Below are positions 1 through 7,660 of a DNA stretch of 64,000 nt, in pieces. The DNA lies in contig NZ_SLZK01000003.1 of the NCBI RefSeq assembly GCF_004341105.1, forward strand, positions 186,001 to 250,000, in the 5' to 3' direction. A program made the translations under genes and the position numbers. The notes beneath the pieces are model-generated. The model worked only from the letters and a program-made list of their open reading frames with translations, ran no database searches and was not told the DNA's origin. This DNA is from Rhizobium sp. BK418 (GTDB lineage Bacteria > Pseudomonadota > Alphaproteobacteria > Rhizobiales > Rhizobiaceae). Every line of letters begins with the position of its first letter. Position 1 is the first letter of the stretch.

Positions 1-1411
1 CGGCAATCCGGACATGCAGCCAGGAGTCAACATTATCGTCGGTCCGGGCACCGAGGCTATTGCCGGCGAGGGCAAGATCCTGACCGCCGGCGGCATGGAC
101 AGCCACATCCATTTCATCGCGCCGCAGCAAATCGAGGAAGCGCTGATGAGCGGCCTGACCTGCATGCTCGGCGGCGGCACCGGGCCGGCGCATGGCACGC
201 TTGCGACCACCTGCACGCCCGGCCCCTGGCATATAGCGCGCATGATCGAGGCTGCCGATGCCTTCTCGATGAATCTTGCCTTTGCCGGCAAGGGCAATGC
301 CTCGCTGCCAGGCGCGCTGCAGGAAATGGTGCTTGCCGGCGCCACTTCGCTGAAGCTGCACGAGGACTGGGGCACGACACCAGGCGCCATCGACTGCTGC
401 CTGTCGGTTGCCGACGAATATGATGTGCAGGTGATGATCCATACGGATACGCTGAACGAGAGCGGTTTCGTGGAAGACACGATCGGCGCGATCAAAGGCC
501 GTACCATCCATGCGTTCCATACCGAAGGCGCCGGCGGCGGCCACGCGCCTGACATCATCAAGATCTGCGGCCAGCCGAACGTCATTCCCTCGTCCACCAA
601 TCCGACGCGGCCCTATACAGTCAACACGATCGCCGAGCATCTGGACATGCTGATGGTCTGCCATCACCTGTCGCCGTCGATCCCCGAGGATATCGCCTTC
701 GCCGAGAGCCGTATCCGCAAGGAGACGATCGCAGCCGAAGACATCCTGCACGATATCGGCGCTTTCTCGATTATCTCGTCGGATAGCCAGGCTATGGGCC
801 GTGTCGGCGAAGTGCTGATCCGCACCTGGCAGACGGCCGACAAGATGAAACGCCAGCGTGGTCGTCTGAAAGAGGAAAAGGGCGACAACGACAATTTTCG
901 CGTTCGCCGTTACGTCGCCAAATACACGATCAATCCGGCGATCGCGCACGGCCTGTCGCATGAGATCGGCTCCATCGAAGTCGGCAAGCGCGCCGACCTC
1001 GTCCTCTGGAACCCGGCCTTTTTCGGCGTGAAGCCGGATATGGTCCTGCTCGGCGGCTCGATCGCCGCTGCACCGATGGGTGATCCGAATGCCTCGATCC
1101 CCACACCGCAGCCGGTGCATTATCGGCCGATGTTTGCCTCCTTCGGCAAGAGCCTAACGAATTCTTCGGTCACGTTCGTTTCGCAGGCCTCGCTCGATGC
1201 CGGCATCAAGGGGCGCCTCGGCGTCGCCAAGGATCTTGTTGCTGTCAAGAACACGCGTGGCGGCATCTCCAAGGCATCGATGGTTCACAATGATCTGACG
1301 CCCGAAATCGAGGTCGATCCCGAAACTTATGAAGTGCGGGCAAATGGCGAGTTGTTAACCTGCGAACCGGCAACGGTGCTGCCAATGGCGCAGCGTTATT
1401 TCCTGTTCTGA
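1..1411 (+). CDS. ureC: Urease alpha subunit (5' end outside window)
   Basis: Catalytic subunit of the nickel urease, hydrolysing urea to ammonia and carbamate in the cytoplasm. About 469 residues are visible and the frame is open at base 2; UreC is normally near 570 residues, so about 100 N-terminal residues lie outside. Visible active-site motifs: DSHIHF (nickel histidines), SLKLHEDWG (the lysine that becomes carbamylated), [23 protein letters not shown] (mobile flap histidine) and SSDSQAMGR (nickel aspartate). The C-terminus is complete. It is followed by a DUF2459 gene and then, after a diguanylate cyclase gene, by ureE, ureF and ureG on the same strand. Function is secure from motif conservation. 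Confidence 0.97.
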   Translation, partial: GNPDMQPGVNIIVGPGTEAIAGEGKILTAGGMDSHIHFIAPQQIEEALMSGLTCMLGGGTGPAHGTLATTCTPGPWHIARMIEAADAFSMNLAFAGKGNASLPGALQEMVLAGATSLKLHEDWGTTPGAIDCCLSVADEYDVQVMIHTDTLNESGFVEDTIGAIKGRTIHAFHTEGAGGGHAPDIIKICGQPNVIPSSTNPTRPYTVNTIAEHLDMLMVCHHLSPSIPEDIAFAESRIRKETIAAEDILHDIGAFSIISSDSQAMGRVGEVLIRTWQTADKMKRQRGRLKEEKGDNDNFRVRRYVAKYTINPAIAHGLSHEIGSIEVGKRADLVLWNPAFFGVKPDMVLLGGSIAAAPMGDPNASIPTPQPVHYRPMFASFGKSLTNSSVTFVSQASLDAGIKGRLGVAKDLVAVKNTRGGISKASMVHNDLTPEIEVDPETYEVRANGELLTCEPATVLPMAQRYFLF

Positions 1412-1478
1412 GAGGCCGTTTCGTCTATGGACGGTATGAAGCTGGCGGTGCGGTGGCTGATACGGGCACTCGCACTGC

Positions 1479-2099
1479 TTGGCCGGCGGCACGTTCATTC
1501 GGAGGCCGCTGTTCGTCGCGGCCGAAGCCTCTTCCGGTTTGACGCCCTCGCAACGTATTCTGATGCTTTCAGGGCCGATCCACACGGATATTGCGATCCC
1601 GCTCGATGACCGGCTTCGGATGTCGTTTGCGTTCCTGGAAGATGCCGGTATTCCGGTGAGTGATCCAGCCGCGCATTGGCTGATCTTCGGATGGGGCGGC
1701 CGGTCCTTTTATTTGGAGACACCGACCTGGGCTGATCTGAAGCCAATGCCGGTGTTTCGCGCTCTGACGATCGACCGGTCGGTGATGCATGTCGATGTTG
1801 CCGGCGACATCTCCGAAACCCACCCCGCGGTGACTGTTCTCATTGTCGATGGTGAGCGGTTCGAGCAGTTGCTCGGATTCGTCGACGATAGTTTCATCCG
1901 GGAGAACGGGACGGTGCTGCCGATCGGGGACCGGGGATACGGAGACTACGACAGATTTTTCGAGGCGAAGGGATATTTCAATGCGCTGTTTGGCTGCAAC
2001 ACGTGGACCGCATCTGCATTGCGGACAGGCGGCTTACGGACAGGTTCCTGGAATCCTCTGCCGCAGACGCTGATACTTTCGCTTCGGCTTTATAACTGA
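1479..2099 (+). CDS. DUF2459 (TIGR02117, urease-region) protein, probable frameshift at its 5' end
   Basis: Matches the conserved hypothetical family found beside urease genes (TIGR02117/DUF2459): IHTDIAIPL near the N-terminus, a WLIFGWGGRSFY stretch and a C-terminal GCNTWTA. Function unknown. The in-frame reading begins only at a TTG (1479), because a stop lies at 1458. An ATG at 1427, just after ureC, opens a different frame reading MKLAVRWLIRALALL, which looks like the membrane/signal segment this family normally carries. The two frames join cleanly if one base near 1478 is removed, so either the gene is frameshifted here, the sequence has an error, or a shortened protein starts at TTG. 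Confidence 0.7.
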   Translation: MAGGTFIRRPLFVAAEASSGLTPSQRILMLSGPIHTDIAIPLDDRLRMSFAFLEDAGIPVSDPAAHWLIFGWGGRSFYLETPTWADLKPMPVFRALTIDRSVMHVDVAGDISETHPAVTVLIVDGERFEQLLGFVDDSFIRENGTVLPIGDRGYGDYDRFFEAKGYFNALFGCNTWTASALRTGGLRTGSWNPLPQTLILSLRLYN

Positions 2100-2507
2100 A
2101 GTATAATAGTAGTCCTGTAAATTTGGCGCCGCTGAGACTGCTGCGTTATTTTCCGTTTTGACCCTTGTCTTTTTGAAACGCCGCTCCCCGTCGCGGTCCT
2201 TAAAGTGAAATCCGAGCATTGCACTCCATTGGGTTGTATAAATCAGAAAATGGACTATGATTTTTCGGCCATAGACCATTCTGAAACAGGCCTTGAACAC
2301 GCTCTATGAAGTCGTTTTAAAATCAATTGCTTAGTTCTGTTTCTCATTATGGTAATTCCTGTCTCGAAAAGCTGCACCTCCTGCTAGAAAAAACAGATTG
2401 CCCGAATCCCCTGGAATCACTCGAATTTTAGCGATTGGATTAAGAACCCCGCAGCAATTGCGACCCTATCAATGCCCAGGAAACGCTGGGCAGGAAGGTC
2501 GATTCTC
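2100..2507. other. AT-richer intergenic region inside the urease locus
   Basis: About 400 bases without a supported gene, clearly richer in A and T than the neighbours. It holds an imperfect hairpin, TGGACTATG (2251-2259) against CATAGACCA (2270-2278), one mismatch, without a T-run. A Shine-Dalgarno AGGAAGG lies at 2492-2498 for the next gene. A promoter for the diguanylate cyclase and ureEFG could lie here but no convincing -35/-10 pair was recognised. Confidence 0.4.
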
Positions 2508-3371
2508 ATGGAAAACTGGATATCGCTTCAGGCTGAACTTGGTAGTTTCGAACATCGCAGAACCGTTTATGCTTTTGCGCTGAAGATGAGTTTTCTGGCG
2601 GTCATTATGTCCGGCTTTATCATCCTGGTTATACTGCCTCCGCTCAACTTCATGGGATTGCTGCCGACCACCCTCGGCCATGCCATGATCTTTGCCATCG
2701 TCCTCTCCTGGCTTATCGGCGGAATGGTGTCGGGCGTGTTGTCGCTCGTCGCAGGCTTCGCCATCCATGACCTGACCATTTCGCGTGCCGAGTTCGAAAA
2801 GCTCAGCCGTACCGATACACTGTCCGGACTGTTGAACCGGCGCGCTTTCACTGACGCTTTGGATAAGGTGGAAGGGGACGCTTGTCTCGCCATTTTCGAC
2901 GTCGATCGTTTCAAGACGATCAATGACCGCTTCGGCCACGGCTGCGGGGACGCTGTCATTACTGCCGTCTCGGCCATGCTTTCCGCAGCCTTTGACGGCA
3001 CGTCGGTTGTCGCGCGGCTCGGCGGTGAGGAATTCGGCGTCGTCGTTCAAGGCGGGACGCCAGAAGAGCGTGTGGCACGCCTCGAAGGCGTGCGGGCACA
3101 GATTGCCGCGCGACCGATCCCGGCGGATGGGCATGATGTCACCATCACGATCTCAGGTGGTATTGCCGATCTTCATGAGGGACGCGACAAGGAGGCGGTC
3201 TATGCCTCTGCCGACAAGGCGCTCTATCTCGCCAAGGCGCTCGGCCGTAATCGTGTCGTTCATGAGCGGGAAGGGCTGAACCATGCCTGGCATGGGCTCG
3301 TCGAAAATGGTCTCGGCGTACAGGGTGTCGGGCCTGACGAGGTGAGCTTGTTGCAGGCATCCGGAATCTAG
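2508..3371 (+). CDS. Membrane-bound diguanylate cyclase (GGDEF)
   Basis: Predicted to make cyclic di-GMP from two GTP. The ATG at 2508 was chosen over the earlier ATG at 2472 because AGGAAGG sits 9 bases upstream; this gives 287 residues. Two hydrophobic segments (about residues 19-43 and 56-85) anchor it in the inner membrane. The GGDEF domain follows: [23 protein letters not shown], the active-site loop RLGGEEF and the later [14 protein letters not shown]. No RxxD inhibitory site precedes GGEEF, so product inhibition at the usual site is not expected. No separate sensor domain is visible. It sits between ureC/DUF2459 and ureE on the same strand, an unusual place; a link to urease is only inference. 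Confidence 0.9.
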   Translation: MENWISLQAELGSFEHRRTVYAFALKMSFLAVIMSGFIILVILPPLNFMGLLPTTLGHAMIFAIVLSWLIGGMVSGVLSLVAGFAIHDLTISRAEFEKLSRTDTLSGLLNRRAFTDALDKVEGDACLAIFDVDRFKTINDRFGHGCGDAVITAVSAMLSAAFDGTSVVARLGGEEFGVVVQGGTPEERVARLEGVRAQIAARPIPADGHDVTITISGGIADLHEGRDKEAVYASADKALYLAKALGRNRVVHEREGLNHAWHGLVENGLGVQGVGPDEVSLLQASGI

Positions 3372-3456
3372 GCCAGCCGTTTACGAAACGTGCATTGGTG
3401 CTTGCATCGCGAAGGGCTATTTTGCATGGTCTAGGTCCCAGTTTAACGGATATGTC

Positions 3457-4011
3457 ATGCAGCGCGTCACATCTTATCTTCCCGCCGGTACCCCTTCCTC
3501 CCATCCGACTGCACAGGTCAAGCTGCCGCACGATCTGCGGCACCTGCGTCGCAAGCTCCTGCATCTGGAGAACGGCGAGATGGTCATGCTCGATCTCAAA
3601 GAGCCGGTGCTTTTTGCCAATGGCGATATGCTGGTGCGCGATGACGGCGAGCTGATCGAGATTCTTGCCGCCGACGAGAAGCTGTTCGAAATTCGCGGCC
3701 GCGACCGCGCGCATCTGATCGAACTCGCCTGGCATCTCGGCAACCGCCATCTCGCTGCGCAGATCGAAGAGGATCGCATTCTCATCCTGCGCGATCATGT
3801 CATCCGCACCATGCTGCAGGGACTGGGTGCGATGGTGCTCGATATCAACGAGCCCTTCCAGCCGGCCCGCGGCGCCTATCATTCCCATGGCGGGCATTCG
3901 CACGGGCATGACCATCATGATCACGACCACGATCACCATGATCACGGGCGTGATCATGAACATGGGCACGATCATCATGATCACGGCCATCATCACCACA
4001 AGCACGATTGA
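3457..4011 (+). CDS. ureE: Urease accessory protein UreE, nickel metallochaperone
   Basis: Delivers nickel to apo-urease with UreF, UreG and UreD. The N-terminal peptide-binding domain ([15 protein letters not shown]) and the central domain ([18 protein letters not shown], then [16 protein letters not shown], with the conserved metal histidine in HVI) are present. The C-terminal 43 residues are a polyhistidine tail with 23 histidines mixed with Asp and Gly, a nickel-storing extension seen in many UreE proteins. 184 residues. ureF begins 7 bases after its stop, which indicates translational coupling. Confidence 0.96.
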   Translation: MQRVTSYLPAGTPSSHPTAQVKLPHDLRHLRRKLLHLENGEMVMLDLKEPVLFANGDMLVRDDGELIEILAADEKLFEIRGRDRAHLIELAWHLGNRHLAAQIEEDRILILRDHVIRTMLQGLGAMVLDINEPFQPARGAYHSHGGHSHGHDHHDHDHDHHDHGRDHEHGHDHHDHGHHHHKHD

Positions 4012-4017
4012 CGCCCG

Positions 4018-4689
4018 ATGGATCGGGGTGGCGAGCTGCAGGCTCTGCTGCGCCTGACGGCGTGGCTATCGCCGGCTTTTCCTGTCGGTTCCTTCGCCTA
4101 TTCCGGCGGCCTGGAGCGGGCGGTGGCGGATGGGCTTGTCGGGGATGCGGACATGTTGCGGCGCTGGCTGCAGACGATGATTGGTAATGGCTCCGTTTGG
4201 AACGATGCAGTGCTCTTTGCCGAGAGCCATCGGAGCCATGGTGACGCAACCCGCCTTGCGGAACTCGCCGACCTTGCGGCGGCGCTGGCCGGTTCGCGAG
4301 AGCGACATCAAGAAACGATGCTGCTTGGCGAGGCCTTTCTCACAGCTGCGCAAGCCTGGCCGGACGATGTGTTCGAGCGGCTGCCGAAGAAGGCCGCCTA
4401 TCCGATTGCTGTCGGTGTGGTAACAGGGGCGCATGGCATAGCGCTGGAGAAGGCTCTCGCCGGGTTTCTGCATGCCTATCTCTCCCAGTCCGTCTCTGCC
4501 GGCATCCGACTCGGAGTCGCAGGGCAGAAGGACGGCCTCGCCATTCTCTCCCGACTGGAAGAGCATGTGATCGATATAGCCGCGCGTGCAGCCCGCTCCA
4601 GCCTTGACGACCTTGGTTCGGCGAGTGTTCAGGCGGATATCGCCGGGCTTCGCCACGAGACGCAACAGACGAGACTATTCCGTTCGTAA
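4018..4689 (+). CDS. ureF: Urease accessory protein UreF
   Basis: Helical scaffold protein that joins UreD and UreG on apo-urease and gates nickel insertion. 223 residues, normal length. The family signature AWLSPAFPVGSFAYSGGLE is at the N-terminus, and the typical RERHQETMLLGEAF and HAYLSQSVSAGIRLG regions follow. It starts 7 bases after ureE and lies 87 bases before ureG. Confidence 0.96.
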   Translation: MDRGGELQALLRLTAWLSPAFPVGSFAYSGGLERAVADGLVGDADMLRRWLQTMIGNGSVWNDAVLFAESHRSHGDATRLAELADLAAALAGSRERHQETMLLGEAFLTAAQAWPDDVFERLPKKAAYPIAVGVVTGAHGIALEKALAGFLHAYLSQSVSAGIRLGVAGQKDGLAILSRLEEHVIDIAARAARSSLDDLGSASVQADIAGLRHETQQTRLFRS

Positions 4690-4776
4690 GCAACGCTTAT
4701 CCGCGCACCTGCGTCATTTGACGGTGGCGCGAAACTGACGCTTCGTTATCATCTGACTTCGATTGGAGTGAGACAT

Positions 4777-5388
4777 ATGAAATCAAGAAACGGACCCTTG
4801 CGTGTTGGCATCGGCGGGCCAGTAGGCTCGGGCAAGACGGCGCTCACCGAAAAGCTCTGCAAGGCGATGCGCGACGATTATTCCGTCGCGGTCGTGACCA
4901 ATGATATCTACACGACCGAGGATGCAGAGGCGCTGGTGCGCATGCAGGCGCTGCCGTCCGAGCGCATTGTCGGCGTCGAGACTGGTGGTTGCCCACATAC
5001 GGCGATCCGTGAGGATGCGACGATCAACCTGCAGGCCATTGCCAACCTCAACGAGCGTATTCCGGATCTCGATGTGGTCTTCATCGAATCGGGTGGCGAC
5101 AATCTGGCCGCGACCTTCTCGCCGGATCTGGCCGATATCACCATCTACGTGATCTCCGTCTGCCAGGGTGAGGAGATTCCGCGCAAGGGCGGGCCGGGGA
5201 TTACCCGATCCGACCTTCTCGTCATCAACAAGAAGGATCTGGCGCCCTATGTTGGTGCTGACCTTGAAGTCATGGAGCGGGACGCGACGCGCATGCGGGC
5301 GACCCGCCCCTTCGTCTTCTCCGATATGAAGCGTGGCGACGGGATCAATTCGATCGTCGATTTCCTAAGGGTGCAGGGCGGGCTCTAA
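4777..5388 (+). CDS. ureG: Urease accessory GTPase UreG
   Basis: SIMIBI-class GTPase that powers nickel insertion into urease. 203 residues from the ATG at 4777, preferred over a GTG at 4768 because GGAG (4765-4768) is then 8 bases upstream. P-loop [10 protein letters not shown], the metal-binding Cys-Pro-His in [18 protein letters not shown] (Walker B region) and [10 protein letters not shown] (guanine recognition) are all seen. It is the last gene of the urease run and converges with the Crp/Fnr regulator, whose stop is only 5 bases away. Confidence 0.97.
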   Translation: MKSRNGPLRVGIGGPVGSGKTALTEKLCKAMRDDYSVAVVTNDIYTTEDAEALVRMQALPSERIVGVETGGCPHTAIREDATINLQAIANLNERIPDLDVVFIESGGDNLAATFSPDLADITIYVISVCQGEEIPRKGGPGITRSDLLVINKKDLAPYVGADLEVMERDATRMRATRPFVFSDMKRGDGINSIVDFLRVQGGL

Positions 5389-5392
5389 AGGC

Positions 5393-6079
5393 TCAAATCT
5401 TTCTCAACGCGTTGACATCGTTGATGGCGATGAAGCGACCGCGTACCGTCACGCCAGTCGATTTCAGCGTCGAGAATGCACGTGAGAGCGCCTCCGGCGC
5501 TAGCCCGAGTTTGCGGGCTAGCAGGTTCTTCGGGAAGGGCAGCCGCAGCGAGGCCGTTGCCGGTCCTTCCTCTACGCAATGGGAGAGAAGGTAGTGCGCC
5601 ACGCGCTGCGGCGCCGTCTGCATGCGGTCGTTGGCGAGGCATTCCATCGTCGACAGCAGGTGCAGCGACAGGCTGCGCATGATTGCGGTCCCAATCCGGG
5701 GGTGTTCCGCCAGGAGCGCGCGTACCTTGCCGATGTGGAAGCGGGCAAGCATCGTGTTGTCCATCGACTGGGCTCCATAACGATAGGTGCCACCGGCCTG
5801 GATAAGACATTCTGCGAAAGTGTCGCCAGGCTCGCAGATACGCATATCCGCCTCGCGACCCTCTCCGTTCAGACGAAAGAGTCGGACGTACCCCTCCAGC
5901 ACGCTATAGAAATAGATGCCAGGTTCGCCTTCCTGGAAGAGAATGTCGTGGGAAGCAGACGTCACCACCGTGGAACAGGCGCGCAGCGCCTCCGTTTCCT
6001 CGCTATCCAACTCGGCGAATATTCCGGCTCTGGAAAGCAGCGCGCGCTCGCGGTTGCTCGGCATCAGCATCCTGTTCAT
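5393..6079 (-). CDS. Crp/Fnr-family transcription regulator
   Basis: 228 residues: N-terminal cyclic-nucleotide-like beta barrel (about 20-130, with ILFQEGEPGIYFYSVLEG), dimer helix, and a C-terminal winged helix-turn-helix (NLLARKLGLAPEALSRAF, about 185-205). It lacks the N-terminal cysteine cluster of FnrN/Fnr, so it should not carry an oxygen-sensing Fe-S cluster there; the KNLLARKLGL...SRAF recognition region is closer to the Dnr/NnrR-like or FixK-like branches. A perfect anaerobox lies 78 bases upstream of the start, suggesting control by an Fnr/FixK-type protein or autoregulation. Ligand and targets are unknown. Confidence 0.85.
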   Translation of the reverse strand: MNRMLMPSNRERALLSRAGIFAELDSEETEALRACSTVVTSASHDILFQEGEPGIYFYSVLEGYVRLFRLNGEGREADMRICEPGDTFAECLIQAGGTYRYGAQSMDNTMLARFHIGKVRALLAEHPRIGTAIMRSLSLHLLSTMECLANDRMQTAPQRVAHYLLSHCVEEGPATASLRLPFPKNLLARKLGLAPEALSRAFSTLKSTGVTVRGRFIAINDVNALRKI

Positions 6080-6156
6080 GTTCCGGCCTCAGGCGGCGGT
6101 CAAAGCCGCAGATATCCCTCTTGATGCCAGAATAGGGGAAGCGAAGCGCGGGGGAA

Positions 6157-6170
6157 TTGATTTTGATCAA
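6157..6170 (-). promoter_or_regulatory. Anaerobox (Fnr/FixK-type operator)
   Basis: TTGATTTTGATCAA is a perfect TTGAT-N4-ATCAA inverted repeat, the binding sequence of Fnr/FixK-type regulators. It is 78 bases upstream of the Crp/Fnr regulator start at 6079 and downstream of the 65-residue gene. The motif is seen directly; assignment to the regulator promoter is inference. Confidence 0.7.
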
Positions 6171-6190
6171 ACGCTGCAGTTGTGCGCACT

Positions 6191-6388
6191 TTATCGAGGG
6201 GTCTGGTCGGTCGGAATGGTGAACGACCAGGCATCCGGGCGTTTGCGGCCGCCAATGAATCGGGGCGCGAAAGGCAGGAAGACAAAGAGGCGCTTGCCAC
6301 GCTCGGTCTCCACAACGGGCCTGACGTAACTCGGGTTCCCCCAGCGGTCCTCATAGAGATCCTTGAATAGCGAACTGATCGGGATCAT
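6191..6388 (-). CDS. Small conserved-looking hypothetical protein, 65 residues
   Basis: Soluble, aromatic-rich small protein (ISSLFKDLYEDRWGNPSY, RLFVFLPFAPRF) without a recognised domain. The start is supported by GGAGA about 10 bases upstream. It diverges from the LacI-family gene, and the operator at 6407-6420 lies 19 bases upstream of its start, so it is probably repressed by that regulator. Not recognised as a member of a named family; function unknown. Confidence 0.55.
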   Translation of the reverse strand: MIPISSLFKDLYEDRWGNPSYVRPVVETERGKRLFVFLPFAPRFIGGRKRPDAWSFTIPTDQTPR

Positions 6389-6406
6389 TGTTTCATTCTC
6401 CGTTTA

Positions 6407-6499
6407 TTGAATCGATTCAACATGTGAATAGAGTTATTGAACCGATTCAATTTTTCTCCTGTCGCTGAGAAATGTCAAGTTTCTTTTGAATCGATACAA
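6407..6499. promoter_or_regulatory. Three LacI-family operators in the divergent promoter region
   Basis: Three related 14-base palindromes with the central CG typical of LacI/GalR operators: TTGAATCGATTCAA (6407-6420, perfect), TTGAACCGATTCAA (6437-6450, one mismatch) and TTGAATCGATACAA (6486-6499, one mismatch). Start-to-start spacings are 30 and 49 bases. They lie between the 65-residue gene and the LacI-family gene, which is the pattern of an autoregulated divergent promoter. Confidence 0.8.
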
Positions 6500-6541
6500 T
6501 CGTTTGCTAGAGTGCGGAATAGATACCTGCAAGGAGCTGTC

Positions 6542-7603
6542 TTGGCTAAAGGGCATGTAAGGTTGGCTGACGTCGCCAGGGCGGCGGGTGTATCGCAGGG
6601 CACGGCGTCGAATGTTTTCAGCCGTCCAGACGTGGTCCGGGAAGAAGTGCGGGAGCGGGTGCTCAATGTCGCTCGCGAACTCGGTTACCGCGGTCCTGAT
6701 ATCAAGGGCAGGTTGCTGAGGGCAGGGCGGGTGAACGCGATCGGCGTCGCGGCTGTCGAACCGCTCACCTATTTCTTCGACGATCCCTGGGCGCGGTCGT
6801 TAATGACGGCGATCGGCGAGGTTTGCGATGCCAGCGGCACCGGCATTGCCGTCGTATCGGCGATGAACGAGGAGCGGCTTGCCTGGAACATCAACAGCGC
6901 GCTCGTCGATGGCTTCATCCTGCTCTGTGTGGAAGGGGGAGAGAGGCTGGTCGAGCTCACCCGTCAGCGGCAACTGCCGTTCATCGCGCTCGCGCTCGGC
7001 ATAGAGGATGCGACCATCCCGGCAATCGGCATCGACAATGTCTCCGGAGCCGCCGCGGCCGCGCGGCATCTGCTGGAGCTCGGGCACCGGAACATTGCGA
7101 TCCTATCAATCGGCGATGTGGATGGCCTCGTTGGCCCGATTGCGCCGGAGCGGGTGGACCCTGAAATGGAAGCGACGCCGCGCGACCGCATGCATGGCTA
7201 CTGGCAGGCGTTGGCGGAATACGGCATCTCCCGCGAGGCGGTTCCGATACAGGGGACGTTGCATGACAGACCGAGCACGCTGACGGCAATGGCGGCGCTG
7301 TTCTCGTCCGACACTCCGCCGACGGCTATTCTGGCGATGTCGGACAAGGTTGCACTCTATGCCATACAGTGGCTGGCCGAACGCGGGCTCAAAGTACCCG
7401 AGGACGTTTCAATCGTCGGCTTCGATGGCGTGCCGGAAGCTGCGACCTCCTTGCCGCGGCTGACCACGGTCGCGCAGCCCTTTGCCGAGATTGCACGACG
7501 TTCGGTAACGGCAATCCTCGAAAATGCGCTGCCCAAAGACCATGAGGCGCTCGATCTCGAACTTGTCGTAAGGGACAGTACGGCGCCGCCACGCTCGCGC
7601 TAG
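6542..7603 (+). CDS. LacI-family transcription regulator
   Basis: 353 residues from TTG 6542, which has AAGGAG 5 bases upstream. The frame stays open to 6437, but that extension would run through two operators and adds no family sequence. N-terminal LacI helix-turn-helix (VRLADVARAAGVSQGTASNV) with hinge, then a periplasmic-binding-protein-like ligand domain: AIGIDNVSGAAAAARHLLELGHRNIA, AILAMSDKVALYAIQWL, and VPEDVSIVGFDGVPEA near the C-terminus. Probably senses a sugar or similar metabolite. No transport or sugar-catabolic operon adjoins it; the only obvious adjacent targets are itself and the divergent 65-residue gene. Confidence 0.93.
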   Translation: MAKGHVRLADVARAAGVSQGTASNVFSRPDVVREEVRERVLNVARELGYRGPDIKGRLLRAGRVNAIGVAAVEPLTYFFDDPWARSLMTAIGEVCDASGTGIAVVSAMNEERLAWNINSALVDGFILLCVEGGERLVELTRQRQLPFIALALGIEDATIPAIGIDNVSGAAAAARHLLELGHRNIAILSIGDVDGLVGPIAPERVDPEMEATPRDRMHGYWQALAEYGISREAVPIQGTLHDRPSTLTAMAALFSSDTPPTAILAMSDKVALYAIQWLAERGLKVPEDVSIVGFDGVPEAATSLPRLTTVAQPFAEIARRSVTAILENALPKDHEALDLELVVRDSTAPPRSR

Positions 7604-7614
7604 ACATGGAAAAC

Positions 7615-7643
7615 AAAAAGGCCGGGTCGATGCCCGGCCTTTT
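7615..7643. terminator. Bidirectional rho-independent terminator
   Basis: A GGCCGGG/CCCGGCC stem flanked by five A on the left and TTTT on the right, 6-base loop. It lies between the stops of the convergent LacI-family and RND permease genes and can serve both. Confidence 0.9.
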
Positions 7644-7660
7644 CTCTCGTGGTATTCGGT

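Noticed and set aside
3145..4005. Minus-strand frame opposite ureE, rich in Met and Val
   Set aside because: Its odd composition comes from the complement of the polyhistidine tail of ureE.
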